Origin: Ramlibacter cellulosilyticus
GTDB taxonomy: Bacteria; Pseudomonadota; Gammaproteobacteria; Burkholderiales; Burkholderiaceae_C
Assembly (NCBI RefSeq): GCF_014297465.1
Contig: NZ_JACORT010000001.1
Coordinates: 992,001-1,056,000, forward strand
Length of the DNA: 64,000 bases
Reading direction: 5' to 3'
Shown here: piece by piece, positions 34,563 through 43,994 of the stretch
Numbering within the stretch: the stretch's first letter is position 1
How the letters are laid out: each line of letters starts with the position of its first letter
Notes under the pieces: generated by a model
Seen by the model: only the letters and a program-made list of their open reading frames with translations
The model's database searches: none
What the model was told of the DNA's origin: nothing
Program-made: the position numbers and the translations under genes

Positions 34563-36644
34563 ATGAACGCGATCACCCGCCTCCTGCAGCCGCGCAGCGT
34601 CGCCGTCATCGGCGCCTCCGCGGACCCGTCCAAGACGGCCGGCCGGCCGGTCTCCTACCTGGTGAAGCATGGCTTCTCAGGCGCGATCTATCCCGTGAAC
34701 CCGAAGGTGGGCGAGATCGGCGGGCTGAAGTGCTATCCCGACATCGCGTCGCTGCCGGACACGCCCGACGTGGGCATCGTGCTGCTGGGTGCCGAGCGTG
34801 CCCACCTCGCCGTGCGTGAGCTCGCCGCGCGCGGTTGCGCCGCCGCGATCGTGCTCGCCAGCGGCTACACCGAGACCGGGGAGCAGGGCGCCCGGCGCCA
34901 GCAGCAGCTGATGGAAGCCGCGGGCTCGATGCGCATCCTCGGCCCCAACACCATCGGCCTGGTGAACCTCACCGACAACATCGTCCTGTCCGCGAGCGGG
35001 GCGCTGGAGATGGACCACTTTCCGGCCGGCGCGATCGGCGTCGTGTCGCAAAGCGGCGGCATCCTCGGCTCGCTGCTGTCCCGGGCGGCGGCGCGCGGCA
35101 TCGGCCTGTCCAAGCTGGTCTCCACCAGCAACGAGGTGGACCTGGAGCTCGCCGATTTCATCGACGCGCTCGTGGAAGACGAAGCCACGAAGGTGATCGC
35201 GTTGTACGTCGAGGCCGTGCGGCACCCGGAGAAGTTCCGCGCCGCCGCCCTGCGTGCCGCGCGGGCGGGCAAGCCCATCGTCGCCTTCAAGATCGGCCGC
35301 TCGGAAGCGGGCGCGAAGGCCGCCGTCTCGCACACGGGTGCGATGGCAGGGGCGGACCGCATGTACGACGCGCTCTTCCGCCAGGCCGGCGTGATCCGCG
35401 CCCAGACCTTCGGCGACCTCCTGGACATCCCCGCGGCACTGGCCACCGGCCGCCAGCTGCGAGGCAACCGCGTCGCGATCCTGACCTCGACCGGTGGCGC
35501 CGGCACGCTGGTGTCCGACAGCCTCGGTGTCTCGGGCTTCGATACGCCCGCCCCGGACGCGGACACGGCCGCGGCCCTGCGCGCGCTGCAGGACGGCGAC
35601 CATGCCGCCCTGGACCGCAACCCCATCGACGTGACGCTGGCCGGCCTGCAGCCGGAGCTGCTGCGGGGCGCCATCAAGGCCTTGCTCGCCAGTCCTTCGT
35701 ACGACGCACTCGCCATCATCGTGGGGGCCTCGGCGCTGGCGATGCCGGAGCTGATGGCGAATGCGATCCGCGATTGCCTGCCCTTGTCCGACAAGCCGGT
35801 GATCGCGTACGTCAGCCCGCATGCGCCCGAGGTGCAGGCGCTGTTGACGCAGCGCGGCGTGCCGGCGTTTTCCGCGGCGGAGAGCTGCACCGCGGCACTG
35901 GCCGGCATGCTGCAGTCCAGCCGGTGGAAGGAGCCGCAACCGCAAGCGGACGCAGCCCGTATGGACGTGACCGAACTGCCCACGGGCTCCCTCGACGAAG
36001 CGCAGGCCAAGCAGCTGTTCGCCCGCTTCGGCGTGTCATGCGCGCGTGAGGTCGTGGTGACCTCGGCGGCCGAGGCGGAGCGCGCGGCGCGCGAACTCGG
36101 TGGCCGCGTCGTGTTGAAGATCCTCTCCGGCGAGATCACGCACAAGAGCGACGTGGGCGGCGTGGCCGTCAACGTGACGCCGGAGCAGGTCGCCGGGCGG
36201 CTCGCCGCGATGGCGGAGGAAGTACAGGCGAAGGCAGGCGTGCGTCCTGCGCGCTTCCTCGTGCAGGAAATGGTCGCCGGCGGGACGGAGCTGATCCTCG
36301 GCATGCACCGCGATCCGCTCGGCACCGCCATCCTCCTGGGCATGGGCGGCGTCACGGCGGAACTGTTCCAGGACACCACGATGCGCCTGCTGCCCGCGCA
36401 AGGCGGCCTGGGCCGCGAGGAGGCCCTGGCCATGGCGCAGGAGCTCAAGACCTGGCCGCTGCTCGATGGCTTCCGTGGCCGCCCGAAGGCGGACGTGGAC
36501 GCGCTGGTCGATGCGATCGTCGCGTTCTCGCGCATGGCCGCGCAACTCGGCGACCGGCTGGTGGAAGCGGAGATCAACCCGGTGTTCGTCCTGCCGCAGG
36601 GGCAGGGCGTGCGCGCCGCCGACGGGGTGGTCGTGCTGCGCTGA
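34563..36644 (+). CDS. NDP-forming acyl-CoA synthetase (acetate-CoA ligase family)
   Basis: 693 residues, both ADP-forming subunits fused: an N-terminal CoA-binding Rossmann domain (PRSVAVIGASADPSKTAGRPV), a succinyl-CoA-ligase-like domain with the phosphohistidine loop in KAAVSHTGAMAG, and a C-terminal ATP-grasp domain (GGRVVLKILSGEITHKSDVGGVAV, LVQEMVAGGTELILGMHRDP). It activates a carboxylic acid to its CoA thioester, releasing ADP. With the preceding hydratase and the Bug receptor it suggests uptake and CoA activation of one organic acid. Very long antisense frames here are compositional shadows. Confidence 0.93.
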   Translation: MNAITRLLQPRSVAVIGASADPSKTAGRPVSYLVKHGFSGAIYPVNPKVGEIGGLKCYPDIASLPDTPDVGIVLLGAERAHLAVRELAARGCAAAIVLASGYTETGEQGARRQQQLMEAAGSMRILGPNTIGLVNLTDNIVLSASGALEMDHFPAGAIGVVSQSGGILGSLLSRAAARGIGLSKLVSTSNEVDLELADFIDALVEDEATKVIALYVEAVRHPEKFRAAALRAARAGKPIVAFKIGRSEAGAKAAVSHTGAMAGADRMYDALFRQAGVIRAQTFGDLLDIPAALATGRQLRGNRVAILTSTGGAGTLVSDSLGVSGFDTPAPDADTAAALRALQDGDHAALDRNPIDVTLAGLQPELLRGAIKALLASPSYDALAIIVGASALAMPELMANAIRDCLPLSDKPVIAYVSPHAPEVQALLTQRGVPAFSAAESCTAALAGMLQSSRWKEPQPQADAARMDVTELPTGSLDEAQAKQLFARFGVSCAREVVVTSAAEAERAARELGGRVVLKILSGEITHKSDVGGVAVNVTPEQVAGRLAAMAEEVQAKAGVRPARFLVQEMVAGGTELILGMHRDPLGTAILLGMGGVTAELFQDTTMRLLPAQGGLGREEALAMAQELKTWPLLDGFRGRPKADVDALVDAIVAFSRMAAQLGDRLVEAEINPVFVLPQGQGVRAADGVVVLR

Positions 36645-36664
36645 GCGGTGTAGCCTCCGCAGCC

Positions 36665-37150
36665 ATGGACCTTCCTGCCCACCAGCTCACCATGACGGTG
36701 CTCATGACACCGGACACCGCCAACTTCGCGGGAAACGTCCATGGCGGCCATTTGCTCAAATGGCTCGACCAGGTGGCCTATGCCTGCGCCAGCCGCTACG
36801 CCGGCCGCTACGTGGTCACCGTGTCGGTCGACGAGGTCACCTTCCGCGAGCCGATCTTCGTCGGCGAGCTGGTGACTTTCCTCGCGAGCGTGAACCACAC
36901 CGGGACGACGTCGATGGAGATCGGGGTGAAAGTGCTCGCCATGGACATCCGAAGCCAGGCGCAGCGGCACGTGAACAGCTGCTTCTTCACGATGGTGGCC
37001 GTGGATGACGACCGCAAGCCCGTCGCGGTCCCGCCCCTGCGGCCGTTCACGCCCGAGGAGAAGCGGCGGAACGAGGCAGCGAAGCTGCGCAAGATGCTGC
37101 GGCGGGAGTTCAGCGAGCGGTTTGCGGCGGTGATGGAGAAGGTGGGGTAG
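36665..37150 (+). CDS. Acyl-CoA thioesterase (hotdog fold, YciA type)
   Basis: 161 residues with the hot-dog domain: MTPDTANFAGNVHGGHLLKWLDQVAY (the conserved N.hG...l..D catalytic stretch) and TVSVDEVTFREPIFVGE. A basic, Arg/Lys-rich C-terminal tail follows. It hydrolyses medium or long acyl-CoA to free acid, probably in the cytoplasm. It follows the CoA ligase gene by 20 nt and could recycle CoA in the same pathway. Confidence 0.92.
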   Translation: MDLPAHQLTMTVLMTPDTANFAGNVHGGHLLKWLDQVAYACASRYAGRYVVTVSVDEVTFREPIFVGELVTFLASVNHTGTTSMEIGVKVLAMDIRSQAQRHVNSCFFTMVAVDDDRKPVAVPPLRPFTPEEKRRNEAAKLRKMLRREFSERFAAVMEKVG

Positions 37151-37172
37151 CCGCTGCCCGCGGACCTCGTCG

Positions 37173-38492
37173 CTAGCCCGGCGCGACGCGCCAGATCACG
37201 TCCCCTACGTCGTCCGCCACCAGCAGCGACTTGCCGTCCGGCCCGATCGCCACGCCCACGGGCCGTCCATACGATTCGCTCTCGTCCGGCGCCAGGAAAC
37301 CCGAGAGGATGTCGCGCGGCGCAGCCCCGGTCGGCCGCCCGTTCGCGAACGGCACGAACACCACGCGATAGCCACTCAGCACGCTGCGGTTCCACGAGCC
37401 GTGCTGGCCGATGACCATGCCGTCCTCGTCGAAGCCGGGCAGCGTGCCGCGCGGCATCCAGCACAGGCCGAGCGAGGCGGTGTGCCCGCCGAGCGCGTAG
37501 TCCGGCGTGATCGCCTTCGCCACCAGCGCAGTGTCCTGCGGCTGCACGCGGTCGTCGACGGTGCGGCCCCAGTAGCAATACGGCCAGCCGTAGAAGCCGC
37601 CTTCGCGCACGGAGGTCAGGTAGTCGGGCGGCGTCTCGTCGCCCAGGCCGTCGCGTTCGTTCACCACCGTCCACAGCTCGCCGGTCTCGGGGTGCCACGC
37701 CATGCCCACGGGGTTGCGCAGGCCGCCGGCGAAGATGCGCTCGCGGCCGCTCGCCAGGTCCAGTTCGACGATGCAGGCGCGGCCTTCCTCGACGTCGCGG
37801 CCGAGGTCGCCGATGTTGGTGAGCGATCCGACGCCCACGAAGAGGCTCTTGCCGTCGGGGCTGGCCAGCAGGCTGCGCGTCCAGTGCCCGCCGGGCTTGA
37901 ACTTCGTGAGCGGGCGCCCGGGGGCATCTATCCTGGTCGTGCCCGGGGTGTAGGGGAACGCAACCAGGCCGTCCGTGTTGCCGACGTAGAAGGTGCCGTC
38001 GACCAGCGCCATGCCGAAGGGCTGGCGCAGGCCTTGCAGGAACGTCTCGCGTGTCTCGGCGACGCCGTCGCCGTCCGCGTCCCGCAGCAGCGTGATGCGG
38101 TTCGGGCTGGTGCCGATGGCGGCGGCGCGCTGCAGGGTCGCCACCATCGCGTGGTCGAACACGTTCTTCGGCGTCCGCAGCGGCTGCATGGCCTCCGCCA
38201 CCGTGACGTCGCCATTGGGCAGCACGTGGATCCAGCGCGGATGCTTCAGTCCCGCGGCGAAGGCGTTCACCTTCAGTCCAGCCGCTGCGACCGGAAGCTG
38301 CCCTTCGGACCAGCCGCGCGCCGTCGGCATCTTGAGTGTCGGCACCGCGCCCTGCGGCCGGCCTGGCGGGATGTGGGGAGCGCCCCCGACGGCTGCCGGC
38401 GGCATGGGCCCTTGCGTCCAGCGCCGCCACACCAGGGCGGCCCCGCCCGCCAGCGCCACGCCGCGGGCGATGAGGCTCGTACGTCCACTCAT
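37173..38492 (-). CDS. PQQ-dependent sugar (sorbosone-type) dehydrogenase, beta-propeller
   Basis: 439 residues with an N-terminal anchor-like hydrophobic segment (LIARGVALAGGAALVW). The six-bladed propeller of the glucose/sorbosone dehydrogenase family is seen as repeated GLKHPRWIHVLPNGDVTVAE, GLRQPFGMALVDGTFYVGNTDGL, LLASPDGKSLFVGVGS, GLRNPVGMAWHPETGELWTVVNERDGLGDE and VGVAIGPDGKSLLVADD. The conserved ERD and GFYGWPYCYWG phrases are present. It is probably periplasmic and oxidises a sugar or alcohol with PQQ. It lies 27 nt behind the amidohydrolase gene of the sugar operon, same strand, so it is probably the operon's last gene. Confidence 0.85.
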   Translation of the reverse strand: MSGRTSLIARGVALAGGAALVWRRWTQGPMPPAAVGGAPHIPPGRPQGAVPTLKMPTARGWSEGQLPVAAAGLKVNAFAAGLKHPRWIHVLPNGDVTVAEAMQPLRTPKNVFDHAMVATLQRAAAIGTSPNRITLLRDADGDGVAETRETFLQGLRQPFGMALVDGTFYVGNTDGLVAFPYTPGTTRIDAPGRPLTKFKPGGHWTRSLLASPDGKSLFVGVGSLTNIGDLGRDVEEGRACIVELDLASGRERIFAGGLRNPVGMAWHPETGELWTVVNERDGLGDETPPDYLTSVREGGFYGWPYCYWGRTVDDRVQPQDTALVAKAITPDYALGGHTASLGLCWMPRGTLPGFDEDGMVIGQHGSWNRSVLSGYRVVFVPFANGRPTGAAPRDILSGFLAPDESESYGRPVGVAIGPDGKSLLVADDVGDVIWRVAPG

Positions 38493-38519
38493 GGTTTCTT
38501 CCTTGTTGTTATCGGCGCG

Positions 38520-39407
38520 CTACGGTGCGATCCGGTAGATCCGTCGCGCATTCTCCACGAAGAGCTGCGCGCGCTCCTGCGCGCTGAAGCCGGCAACGTA
38601 CGAAGCGAAATTCTCGAAGATGCTCTGGTACGACGCGCACAGGCTGTCCACCGGGTAGTTGCTGCCGAACATGCAACGGTCCACCCCGAACAGCTCGATG
38701 ACCTCCAGCACCACGCGCCGGTTGGCATCGGGCCGCCACTGGTAGCCGGCTTCGCCGATGCCACTGATCTTGATCGCCACGTGGGGGTGCGCGGCCATGC
38801 CGGCCAGCGCCGTGCGCCAGGCACGCAGGCCTTCCTCGCTGCGGTCCGAAGGCACGCCGGCATGGTTGATGACGATGGGGGTGTGCGGGAACTTCGCGGC
38901 CACGCGCGCCGCCTCGTGCAGGTGCCACCAGGGCGTCTGCAGTTCGTAGTGCAGGCCCAGGGGTTCCAGCCGCGCATAGCCTTGCAGCCAGGCCGCATCG
39001 GTCATGCCGCCGGGCGGGCCGCCCGGCGCCGCGTTGGCGCGCGGCTTCTGCCGCACGCCGCGCACGAAATCGAACGCCGCCAGTTGCTCCAGCGTGCTCG
39101 GCGCGTCGGGCTGGTGCAGCCACGCCTGCCCCACCGCGACGGAGGGCAGGCCACTTTGTTCCCGCAGCGATGCGATGAAGCGCAGCTCGCCCACCGGGTC
39201 CTTCGGGTCCCACTCCGCCTCGACGTGCACGCTGCCGACGAGGTCGATGCCGGCCGTGTCGCGGAGGTAGTCCGCGGGCAGGTAGGGGCGCTTCAGCGCG
39301 GAGTGGTCGCCGTAGCGATGCGGGGGAACCCCCGCATCGTTCAACCAGGGGTAGTAGTGCGCCGCCGGGTCGTAGAAGTGGTGGTGCGTGTCGATCAGGG
39401 CCAGCAT
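38520..39407 (-). CDS. Amidohydrolase_2 family (lactonase-like) metal hydrolase
   Basis: 295 residues beginning MLALIDTHHHFYDP, the first metal-binding HxH of the amidohydrolase-2 group (2-pyrone-4,6-dicarboxylate and L-fuconolactone/L-rhamnonolactone lactonases). It continues with GSVHVEAEWDPKDPVGE, VRGVRQKP, HYELQTPWWHL, PIVINHAGVP and the terminal FGSNYPVD (Asp). Given the neighbouring sugar kinase, isomerase and transporter genes, and the sugar dehydrogenase just downstream, a sugar lactonase is the best guess. The ATG at 39407 lies 5 nt after the stop of the ABC receptor gene. Confidence 0.85.
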   Translation of the reverse strand: MLALIDTHHHFYDPAAHYYPWLNDAGVPPHRYGDHSALKRPYLPADYLRDTAGIDLVGSVHVEAEWDPKDPVGELRFIASLREQSGLPSVAVGQAWLHQPDAPSTLEQLAAFDFVRGVRQKPRANAAPGGPPGGMTDAAWLQGYARLEPLGLHYELQTPWWHLHEAARVAAKFPHTPIVINHAGVPSDRSEEGLRAWRTALAGMAAHPHVAIKISGIGEAGYQWRPDANRRVVLEVIELFGVDRCMFGSNYPVDSLCASYQSIFENFASYVAGFSAQERAQLFVENARRIYRIAP

Positions 39408-39412
39408 GGCCC

Positions 39413-40219
39413 TTACTTCGCCGCCAGCCACTTCTCCACCACGTCCTGCGGGATGTCCTGCCCGTGGTACTTCTTGAAGATCGCGCTCAGCTTGCCGTTC
39501 TTGTGGTTGGCGCGCACCCAGTCGTTGATCCAGGCCAGCAGCTTCGGGTCGTCCTTGCGCACGCCGATGCCCAGGTCGTTGACGCGCAGCACGAACTTCT
39601 GTTCCAGCTGGCGCTGCGGCGCCTTCTCCTGCATCGTCTTGAACAGCGCGCTCGACGTGCCCACCAGGTCGGCCTGGCCGGTCACCACCGCAGTGATCAC
39701 GCCGGCGTCGTCGTCGTAGCGGACGACGGTTGCGCCCTTGGCGTTGTCCGTCAGGTCCTTGTCCTGCGTGGTGCTGCGGTTGACGGCGACGCTCTTGCCG
39801 GCCAGGTCGGCAAAGCTCTTCACGTTGAGGCCCTTGACGCCGCCGACCAGCGAGATCTGCGGGGCGTAGGGGATCGAGTAGTCGACGACCTTGGCACGCT
39901 CCGGCGTCCAGGCCAGCGTGGAGATGATGATGTCCGCCTTCCCGGTCTGCAGGTTCGGGATGCGGGTGGCGCCCACGGTCGGCACCACTTCGAGCGCCAC
40001 GCCCAGGTCCTTGGCCAGCAGCACGGCCACGTCGTAGTCCGACCCCGTCGGCTTCATGTTCGCGTCCGTCATGCCCGAGGGCGGCACCGCGAGGTCGATC
40101 GACACGCGGATCTTCTTGTTGGCACGGATGGTGTCCAGCGTGTCGGCGTGGGCGGCCAGGCACGCGGTGGACAGGGTGGCCAGCAGCAGGACGCGGCGGG
40201 CCAGGTTCTTGAGGCGCAT
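39413..40219 (-). CDS. ABC transporter substrate-binding protein, PAAT family
   Basis: 268 residues: signal peptide (RRVLLLATLSTACLAAHA), then the type-3 family solute-binding fold with GSDYDVAVLLAKDLGVALEVVPT, LQTGKADIIISTLAWTPERAKVVDYSIPY and DLAGKSVAVNRSTTQDK. Relatives bind amino acids or their derivatives. The catabolic neighbours suggest a sugar-derived or polyol ligand instead, which would be unusual for the family. It follows the ATPase gene by 31 nt. Confidence 0.92.
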   Translation of the reverse strand: MRLKNLARRVLLLATLSTACLAAHADTLDTIRANKKIRVSIDLAVPPSGMTDANMKPTGSDYDVAVLLAKDLGVALEVVPTVGATRIPNLQTGKADIIISTLAWTPERAKVVDYSIPYAPQISLVGGVKGLNVKSFADLAGKSVAVNRSTTQDKDLTDNAKGATVVRYDDDAGVITAVVTGQADLVGTSSALFKTMQEKAPQRQLEQKFVLRVNDLGIGVRKDDPKLLAWINDWVRANHKNGKLSAIFKKYHGQDIPQDVVEKWLAAK

Positions 40220-40250
40220 GATGTCTCCAGTGGTTGTGGGCAAGGAACTC

Positions 40251-40976
40251 TCAGAGGCCGGAGCCGAGGAACTGTTGCAGTTCGGCGGTCTGCGGCCGGT
40301 CGAACATCTCGCGGCCGCCCTGTTCGTGGATGCGGCCCTTGTGCATGAAGAGGGTGGTGTTCGCGACGTTGCGGGCAAAGGCCATTTCGTGGGTGACCAG
40401 CACCATGGTCATGCCGCCGGCGGCCAGGTCCGCCATCACCTTGAGGACCTCGCCCGTGAGCTGCGGGTCCAGGGCCGACGTGACCTCGTCGAACAGCATC
40501 ACCTGCGGCTCCATGGCGAGCGAGCGCGCGATGGCCACGCGTTGCTGCTGCCCGCCCGAAAGCTGCTCCGGGTAGCTGCCGGCCTTGTCGGACAGGCCCA
40601 CCTGCGCCAGCACGCGTTCGGTCAGCTCCTTCGCCTCGGCGCGCGTCTTGCCCTTGCTGTGCCGCGGCGCCAGCGCGATGTTTTCCGCAGCGGTCAGGTG
40701 CGGGAAGAGGTTGTAGCTCTGGAAGACGATGCCCACGTCGCGGCGCAGCTGCCGCAGGTCCAGCTTCGGGTCGCTCACTTCGTGGCCGCACACCCGGATG
40801 CGGCCCTGGTCGATCTTCTCCAGCCGGTCGATGCAGCGAAGCGCCGTGCTCTTGCCGGAGCCGCTGCGGCCGATGATGGCGAACACCTCGCCCTTGCCGA
40901 CGCTGAAGCTCACGCCGTCGAGCACCTTCAGCGCGCCGAAGCTCTTGTGGACGTTTTCCAGCTGGATGACGCTCAT
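40251..40976 (-). CDS. ABC transporter ATP-binding protein, PAAT family
   Basis: 241 residues with all nucleotide-binding motifs: Walker A IIGRSGSGKSTALRC, Q-loop FQSYNLFPHLTA, signature LSGGQQQRVAIARSLAM, Walker B VMLFDEVTSALDP and switch His in VTHEMAFARN. It powers uptake with the two permeases encoded immediately upstream. Its ATG overlaps the stop of the second permease gene by 4 nt. Confidence 0.97.
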   Translation of the reverse strand: MSVIQLENVHKSFGALKVLDGVSFSVGKGEVFAIIGRSGSGKSTALRCIDRLEKIDQGRIRVCGHEVSDPKLDLRQLRRDVGIVFQSYNLFPHLTAAENIALAPRHSKGKTRAEAKELTERVLAQVGLSDKAGSYPEQLSGGQQQRVAIARSLAMEPQVMLFDEVTSALDPQLTGEVLKVMADLAAGGMTMVLVTHEMAFARNVANTTLFMHKGRIHEQGGREMFDRPQTAELQQFLGSGL

Positions 40977-41644
40977 GCCGCGGCCACCTCCACGCGATGC
41001 GCCACCACCAGGCGGCGTTCGAGCTGCCGGCTCCACCACGAGAGCGGGAAGCAAAGCAGGAAGTAGAGGCCGGCAACGAGCATGTAGACGAGGAAGGGTT
41101 GGAAGATGGAGTTGTTCACCACCTGGCCCGCGCGGGCCAGTTCGACGAAGCCGACCACCGAGGCCAGCGAAGTGTTCTTGACGATCTGCACCATGAAGCC
41201 CACGGTGGGCGGCGTCGCGATGCGCAGCGCCTGCGGCAGGATCACCAGGCGCATGCGCTGGGGCTTGGACAGTGCCAGGCATTCGGCGGCTTCCCACTGC
41301 GTGCGCGGCACGGCCTGGATGCAGCCGCGCCAGATCTCGCCGATGTACGCGCTGACGTAGATGGTCATGGCGAGCCCGGCCGCCACCAGGGCGGGCAGGG
41401 TCAGGCCGACGATGCTCAGGCCGAAGTAGGCCAGGAACATCAGGATCAGCAGCGGCGTGCCTTGCACCAGCTGCACGTAGCCGGTCGACAGCCAGCGCAG
41501 CGCGCGGATCGGCGAGATGCGGCAGAGGGCCACGAGGAACCCGAACAGGCCGCCGCCGACGAAGGCCATCAACGAAAGCACCAGCGTCCAGCCTGCGCCC
41601 TGCAGCAGGAAGAGGAAGTGGTTCGCGTTGAAGGCGCCGTTCAC
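40973..41644 (-). CDS. ABC transporter permease, PAAT family (second)
   Basis: 223 residues with five membrane helices. The HisM/HisQ-type EAA loop is WEAAECLALSKPQRMRLVILPQALRIATPP. The start is GTG 41644, overlapping the TGA of the first permease gene as GTGA. With the first permease it forms the membrane channel. Confidence 0.95.
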   Translation of the reverse strand: MNGAFNANHFLFLLQGAGWTLVLSLMAFVGGGLFGFLVALCRISPIRALRWLSTGYVQLVQGTPLLILMFLAYFGLSIVGLTLPALVAAGLAMTIYVSAYIGEIWRGCIQAVPRTQWEAAECLALSKPQRMRLVILPQALRIATPPTVGFMVQIVKNTSLASVVGFVELARAGQVVNNSIFQPFLVYMLVAGLYFLLCFPLSWWSRQLERRLVVAHRVEVAAA

Positions 41645-42324
41645 AGCGGCGTCCCCAGCTTGCGGCGGCGCGGGAAGAGCGCCAGGCCCGCGACCCAGAA
41701 CGCGCCGCGCATCAGGAGGGACAGCAGGAGGTAGAACACGGCCACCACCGCGTAGGTCTCGAAGGAGCGGAAGGTGTCCGACTGCACGCGGTTGGCGATC
41801 GCGGTCAGCTCCTCGGCCGAGATCTGCGAGGTGATGGACGTGGCCAGCATCAGCAGCACGAACTGGCTGGTGAGCGCGGGATACACCCGCTCCATCGCCG
41901 GGCGCAGGATCACGTGCCAGTAGATCTGCGCGCGCGACAGCGCCAGGCACTCCGCGGCCTCGACCTGGCTCCTGTGGATCGACTCGATGCCGGCCCGCAT
42001 GATCTCGGTGGTGTACGCGCCGACGTTGATCACCATCGCCAGCACCGCGGCGACGAAGGCGGGCACTTTCAGCCCGATGCTCGCAAGGCCGAAATACACC
42101 AGGAAGATCTGCACCAGCAAGGGCGTGTTGCGGATGGCCTCGACGTAGATCCCGCAGGCGCGGGCCACGAAGCGGTTGCTGCTGCCGCGGCCGATGGCGC
42201 ACAGCGTCCCGATCAGCAGCCCGAGCAGCGTGGCGGCCGCGGACAGCTTGATGGTCAGCCAGGCGCCGTGCAGGAACAGCGGCCATTGCGCCAGCACGCT
42301 GGAGAAGTCGAACTTGTAGGTCAC
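41641..42324 (-). CDS. ABC transporter permease, PAAT family (first)
   Basis: 227 residues with the same five-helix layout. The EAA loop reads VEAAECLALSRAQIYWHVILRPAMERVYPAL. The start is GTG 42324, overlapping the ribokinase stop as GTGA. Two successive GTGA overlaps mean the permeases are likely made in fixed ratio by translational coupling. Confidence 0.95.
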   Translation of the reverse strand: MTYKFDFSSVLAQWPLFLHGAWLTIKLSAAATLLGLLIGTLCAIGRGSSNRFVARACGIYVEAIRNTPLLVQIFLVYFGLASIGLKVPAFVAAVLAMVINVGAYTTEIMRAGIESIHRSQVEAAECLALSRAQIYWHVILRPAMERVYPALTSQFVLLMLATSITSQISAEELTAIANRVQSDTFRSFETYAVVAVFYLLLSLLMRGAFWVAGLALFPRRRKLGTPL

Positions 42325-43208
42325 GGCGCGGCCAGTTCGTGCAGGTAGGGGATGGATGCCTGGGCGCCGGCACGGCCGACGCACAGCGTGGCCGCCTGGA
42401 TGCCGCGCTTCACCGCGGCGTCCATGGACTGGCCCGCAACGCGTGCCGCGCACATGGCGCCGATGAAGGTGTCGCCGGCGGCCGTCGTATCGACGACCTG
42501 CGCTTCGAGCGCGGGGAAGTGGCGGCAACCGTCTGCGTCGGCGACGAGCACGCCCTGGCTGCCCAGGGTGACGATCGCCGTCGCGGGGCCGCGCCGGCGC
42601 AGCGAGGTCGCAGCCGCGGCCGCGCCGGCGGGATCGGCCACGGCCAGCCCGGACAGTTCCGAGGCTTCGATCTCGTTCATCACGAGGATGTCGACCAGGG
42701 GCCAGAGTTCGTCGGGCAGCTGGCAGACCGGTGCGGGGTTCATCACCACGGTCGCTCCCTTCGCGCGCATGGCCTGCGCGGCCCGGACGACCTCGGGCAT
42801 CGGCACTTCGCACTGCAGCAGCAGGTACTTGCCGGCGAGCGCGTCGGGCTCCGCCTTCAGCAGGTCGTTGGCGCCGGGGATGATGGTGATGCGGTTCTCG
42901 CCTGCGTCGTCGACCATCACGACGGCGACCCCGGTGCTCCCTTCGACCGCACGGATGCTGGCGGTGTCTATCCCGTCCGCGGCGAGGGCGCCGCGCAAGG
43001 CCTCGCCGAAGCCGTCCTGGCCGACGCACCCGACCATCGCCACGCGTGCTCCTTGCCGTGCGCAGGCGACCGCCTGGTTGGCGCCCTTGCCGCCGGGGTT
43101 GGTCATGAAGCTGCGACCCTGGAGCGTCTCGCCGCTGCGGGGTGCCCGGGGCACACGGACCACCAGGTCCATGTTCATGCTGCCGAAGACGACGATGTCG
43201 GGAGTCAT
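42321..43208 (-). CDS. Ribokinase-like PfkB carbohydrate kinase
   Basis: 295 residues: VVFGSMNMDLVVRVPRAPRSGETL at the N-terminus, the first PfkB signature GGKGANQAVACARQGARVAMVG, the region EIEASELSG, and the second signature DTTAAGDTFIGAMCAARVAG with the catalytic Asp. This is closest to RbsK-type ribokinase, which phosphorylates ribose or a related pentose. It precedes the transporter genes and overlaps the GntR gene by 4 nt (ATGA). Confidence 0.9.
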   Translation of the reverse strand: MTPDIVVFGSMNMDLVVRVPRAPRSGETLQGRSFMTNPGGKGANQAVACARQGARVAMVGCVGQDGFGEALRGALAADGIDTASIRAVEGSTGVAVVMVDDAGENRITIIPGANDLLKAEPDALAGKYLLLQCEVPMPEVVRAAQAMRAKGATVVMNPAPVCQLPDELWPLVDILVMNEIEASELSGLAVADPAGAAAAATSLRRRGPATAIVTLGSQGVLVADADGCRHFPALEAQVVDTTAAGDTFIGAMCAARVAGQSMDAAVKRGIQAATLCVGRAGAQASIPYLHELAAP

Positions 43209-43981
43209 GCCCTTTGGGTGCTGCGTTTGGTGCCGCGCCGTTGCGCCGCCGCGGCCGCGGTATCCGCGCGCAGGTTGGCGCCGATCTCGAAGTGCTCCGT
43301 GAGCAGCGCATCGGCTTCGGCCGGGTTCCTGCGCTGGATGGCCTGCAGCACCGCCTCGTGGTGGTCGATGAGATAGGCATCGACTTCGGGAACGCTGGCG
43401 ATCACCTTCCTGCGTGCGAGGTGCGACTCCTGCAGCAGCTTGGCAACGGCCGCATAGACGCTGGAGAGCGCCGGGGAGTGGGCTGCCTCCACGATCATCG
43501 AGTGGAAGTGGAAGTCCGCCGCGCCGCCTTGCGCCGGGTCGTCGATGGTTTCCTTGATCGCCTGCAGCGCCTGCGACAGTCGCCCCAGGTCCGGCGCAAG
43601 CGCGCGCGTGCACGCGAGGCGGATCGCCTGCCGCTCGATGGCGATGCGGGCCTGCATGACGTCGTCCACCGCGCCCGCTTGCTGGGCGAGCACCAGACTG
43701 AAGTAGTCGGCGAGGGCAGTGAAGTTCGGCTCGCGGACCACCGTGCCGTAGCCGCGCCGGATCTCGACCGCCCCCAGCGTGGAGAGCGCCGTCAGCGCCT
43801 CGCGGATCACGGGGCGGCTGACGCCGAGCGCGATGGCGAGGTCGCGTTCGGGCAGCAGCCGGTCGCCGGTCTTCAGGCGGCCGGACATGAGCTCGTCGCG
43901 CAGGAAGGACAGCACGCGGTCGTAGCCGTCCTCCTTGGCGTCGGCCGCGTGCGTGATCCTGATCGGCTTGTTCATCGTCAT
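43205..43981 (-). CDS. GntR-family regulator, FadR subfamily
   Basis: 258 residues: an N-terminal winged helix (YDRVLSFLRDELMSGRLKTGDRLLPERDLAIALGVSRPVIREALTALSTLGAVEIRRGYG) and an all-helical FCD-type effector domain with metal-site histidines (DFHFHSMIVEAAHSP, DHHEAVLQAIQRRNPAEADALL). It sits between the isomerase and kinase genes inside the operon. A TGGTCTGACCA palindrome 49 nt upstream of the operon's first gene matches the FadR-type site TGGT-N3-ACCA, so it probably represses the whole operon. Confidence 0.93.
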   Translation of the reverse strand: MTMNKPIRITHAADAKEDGYDRVLSFLRDELMSGRLKTGDRLLPERDLAIALGVSRPVIREALTALSTLGAVEIRRGYGTVVREPNFTALADYFSLVLAQQAGAVDDVMQARIAIERQAIRLACTRALAPDLGRLSQALQAIKETIDDPAQGGAADFHFHSMIVEAAHSPALSSVYAAVAKLLQESHLARRKVIASVPEVDAYLIDHHEAVLQAIQRRNPAEADALLTEHFEIGANLRADTAAAAAQRRGTKRSTQRA

Positions 43982-43994
43982 CGCGGGAACCGGC

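Noticed and set aside
34865-36970. 701-codon antisense open frame opposite the acyl-CoA synthetase
   Set aside because: It is a compositional shadow of high third-position GC; the sense frame has clear family motifs throughout.
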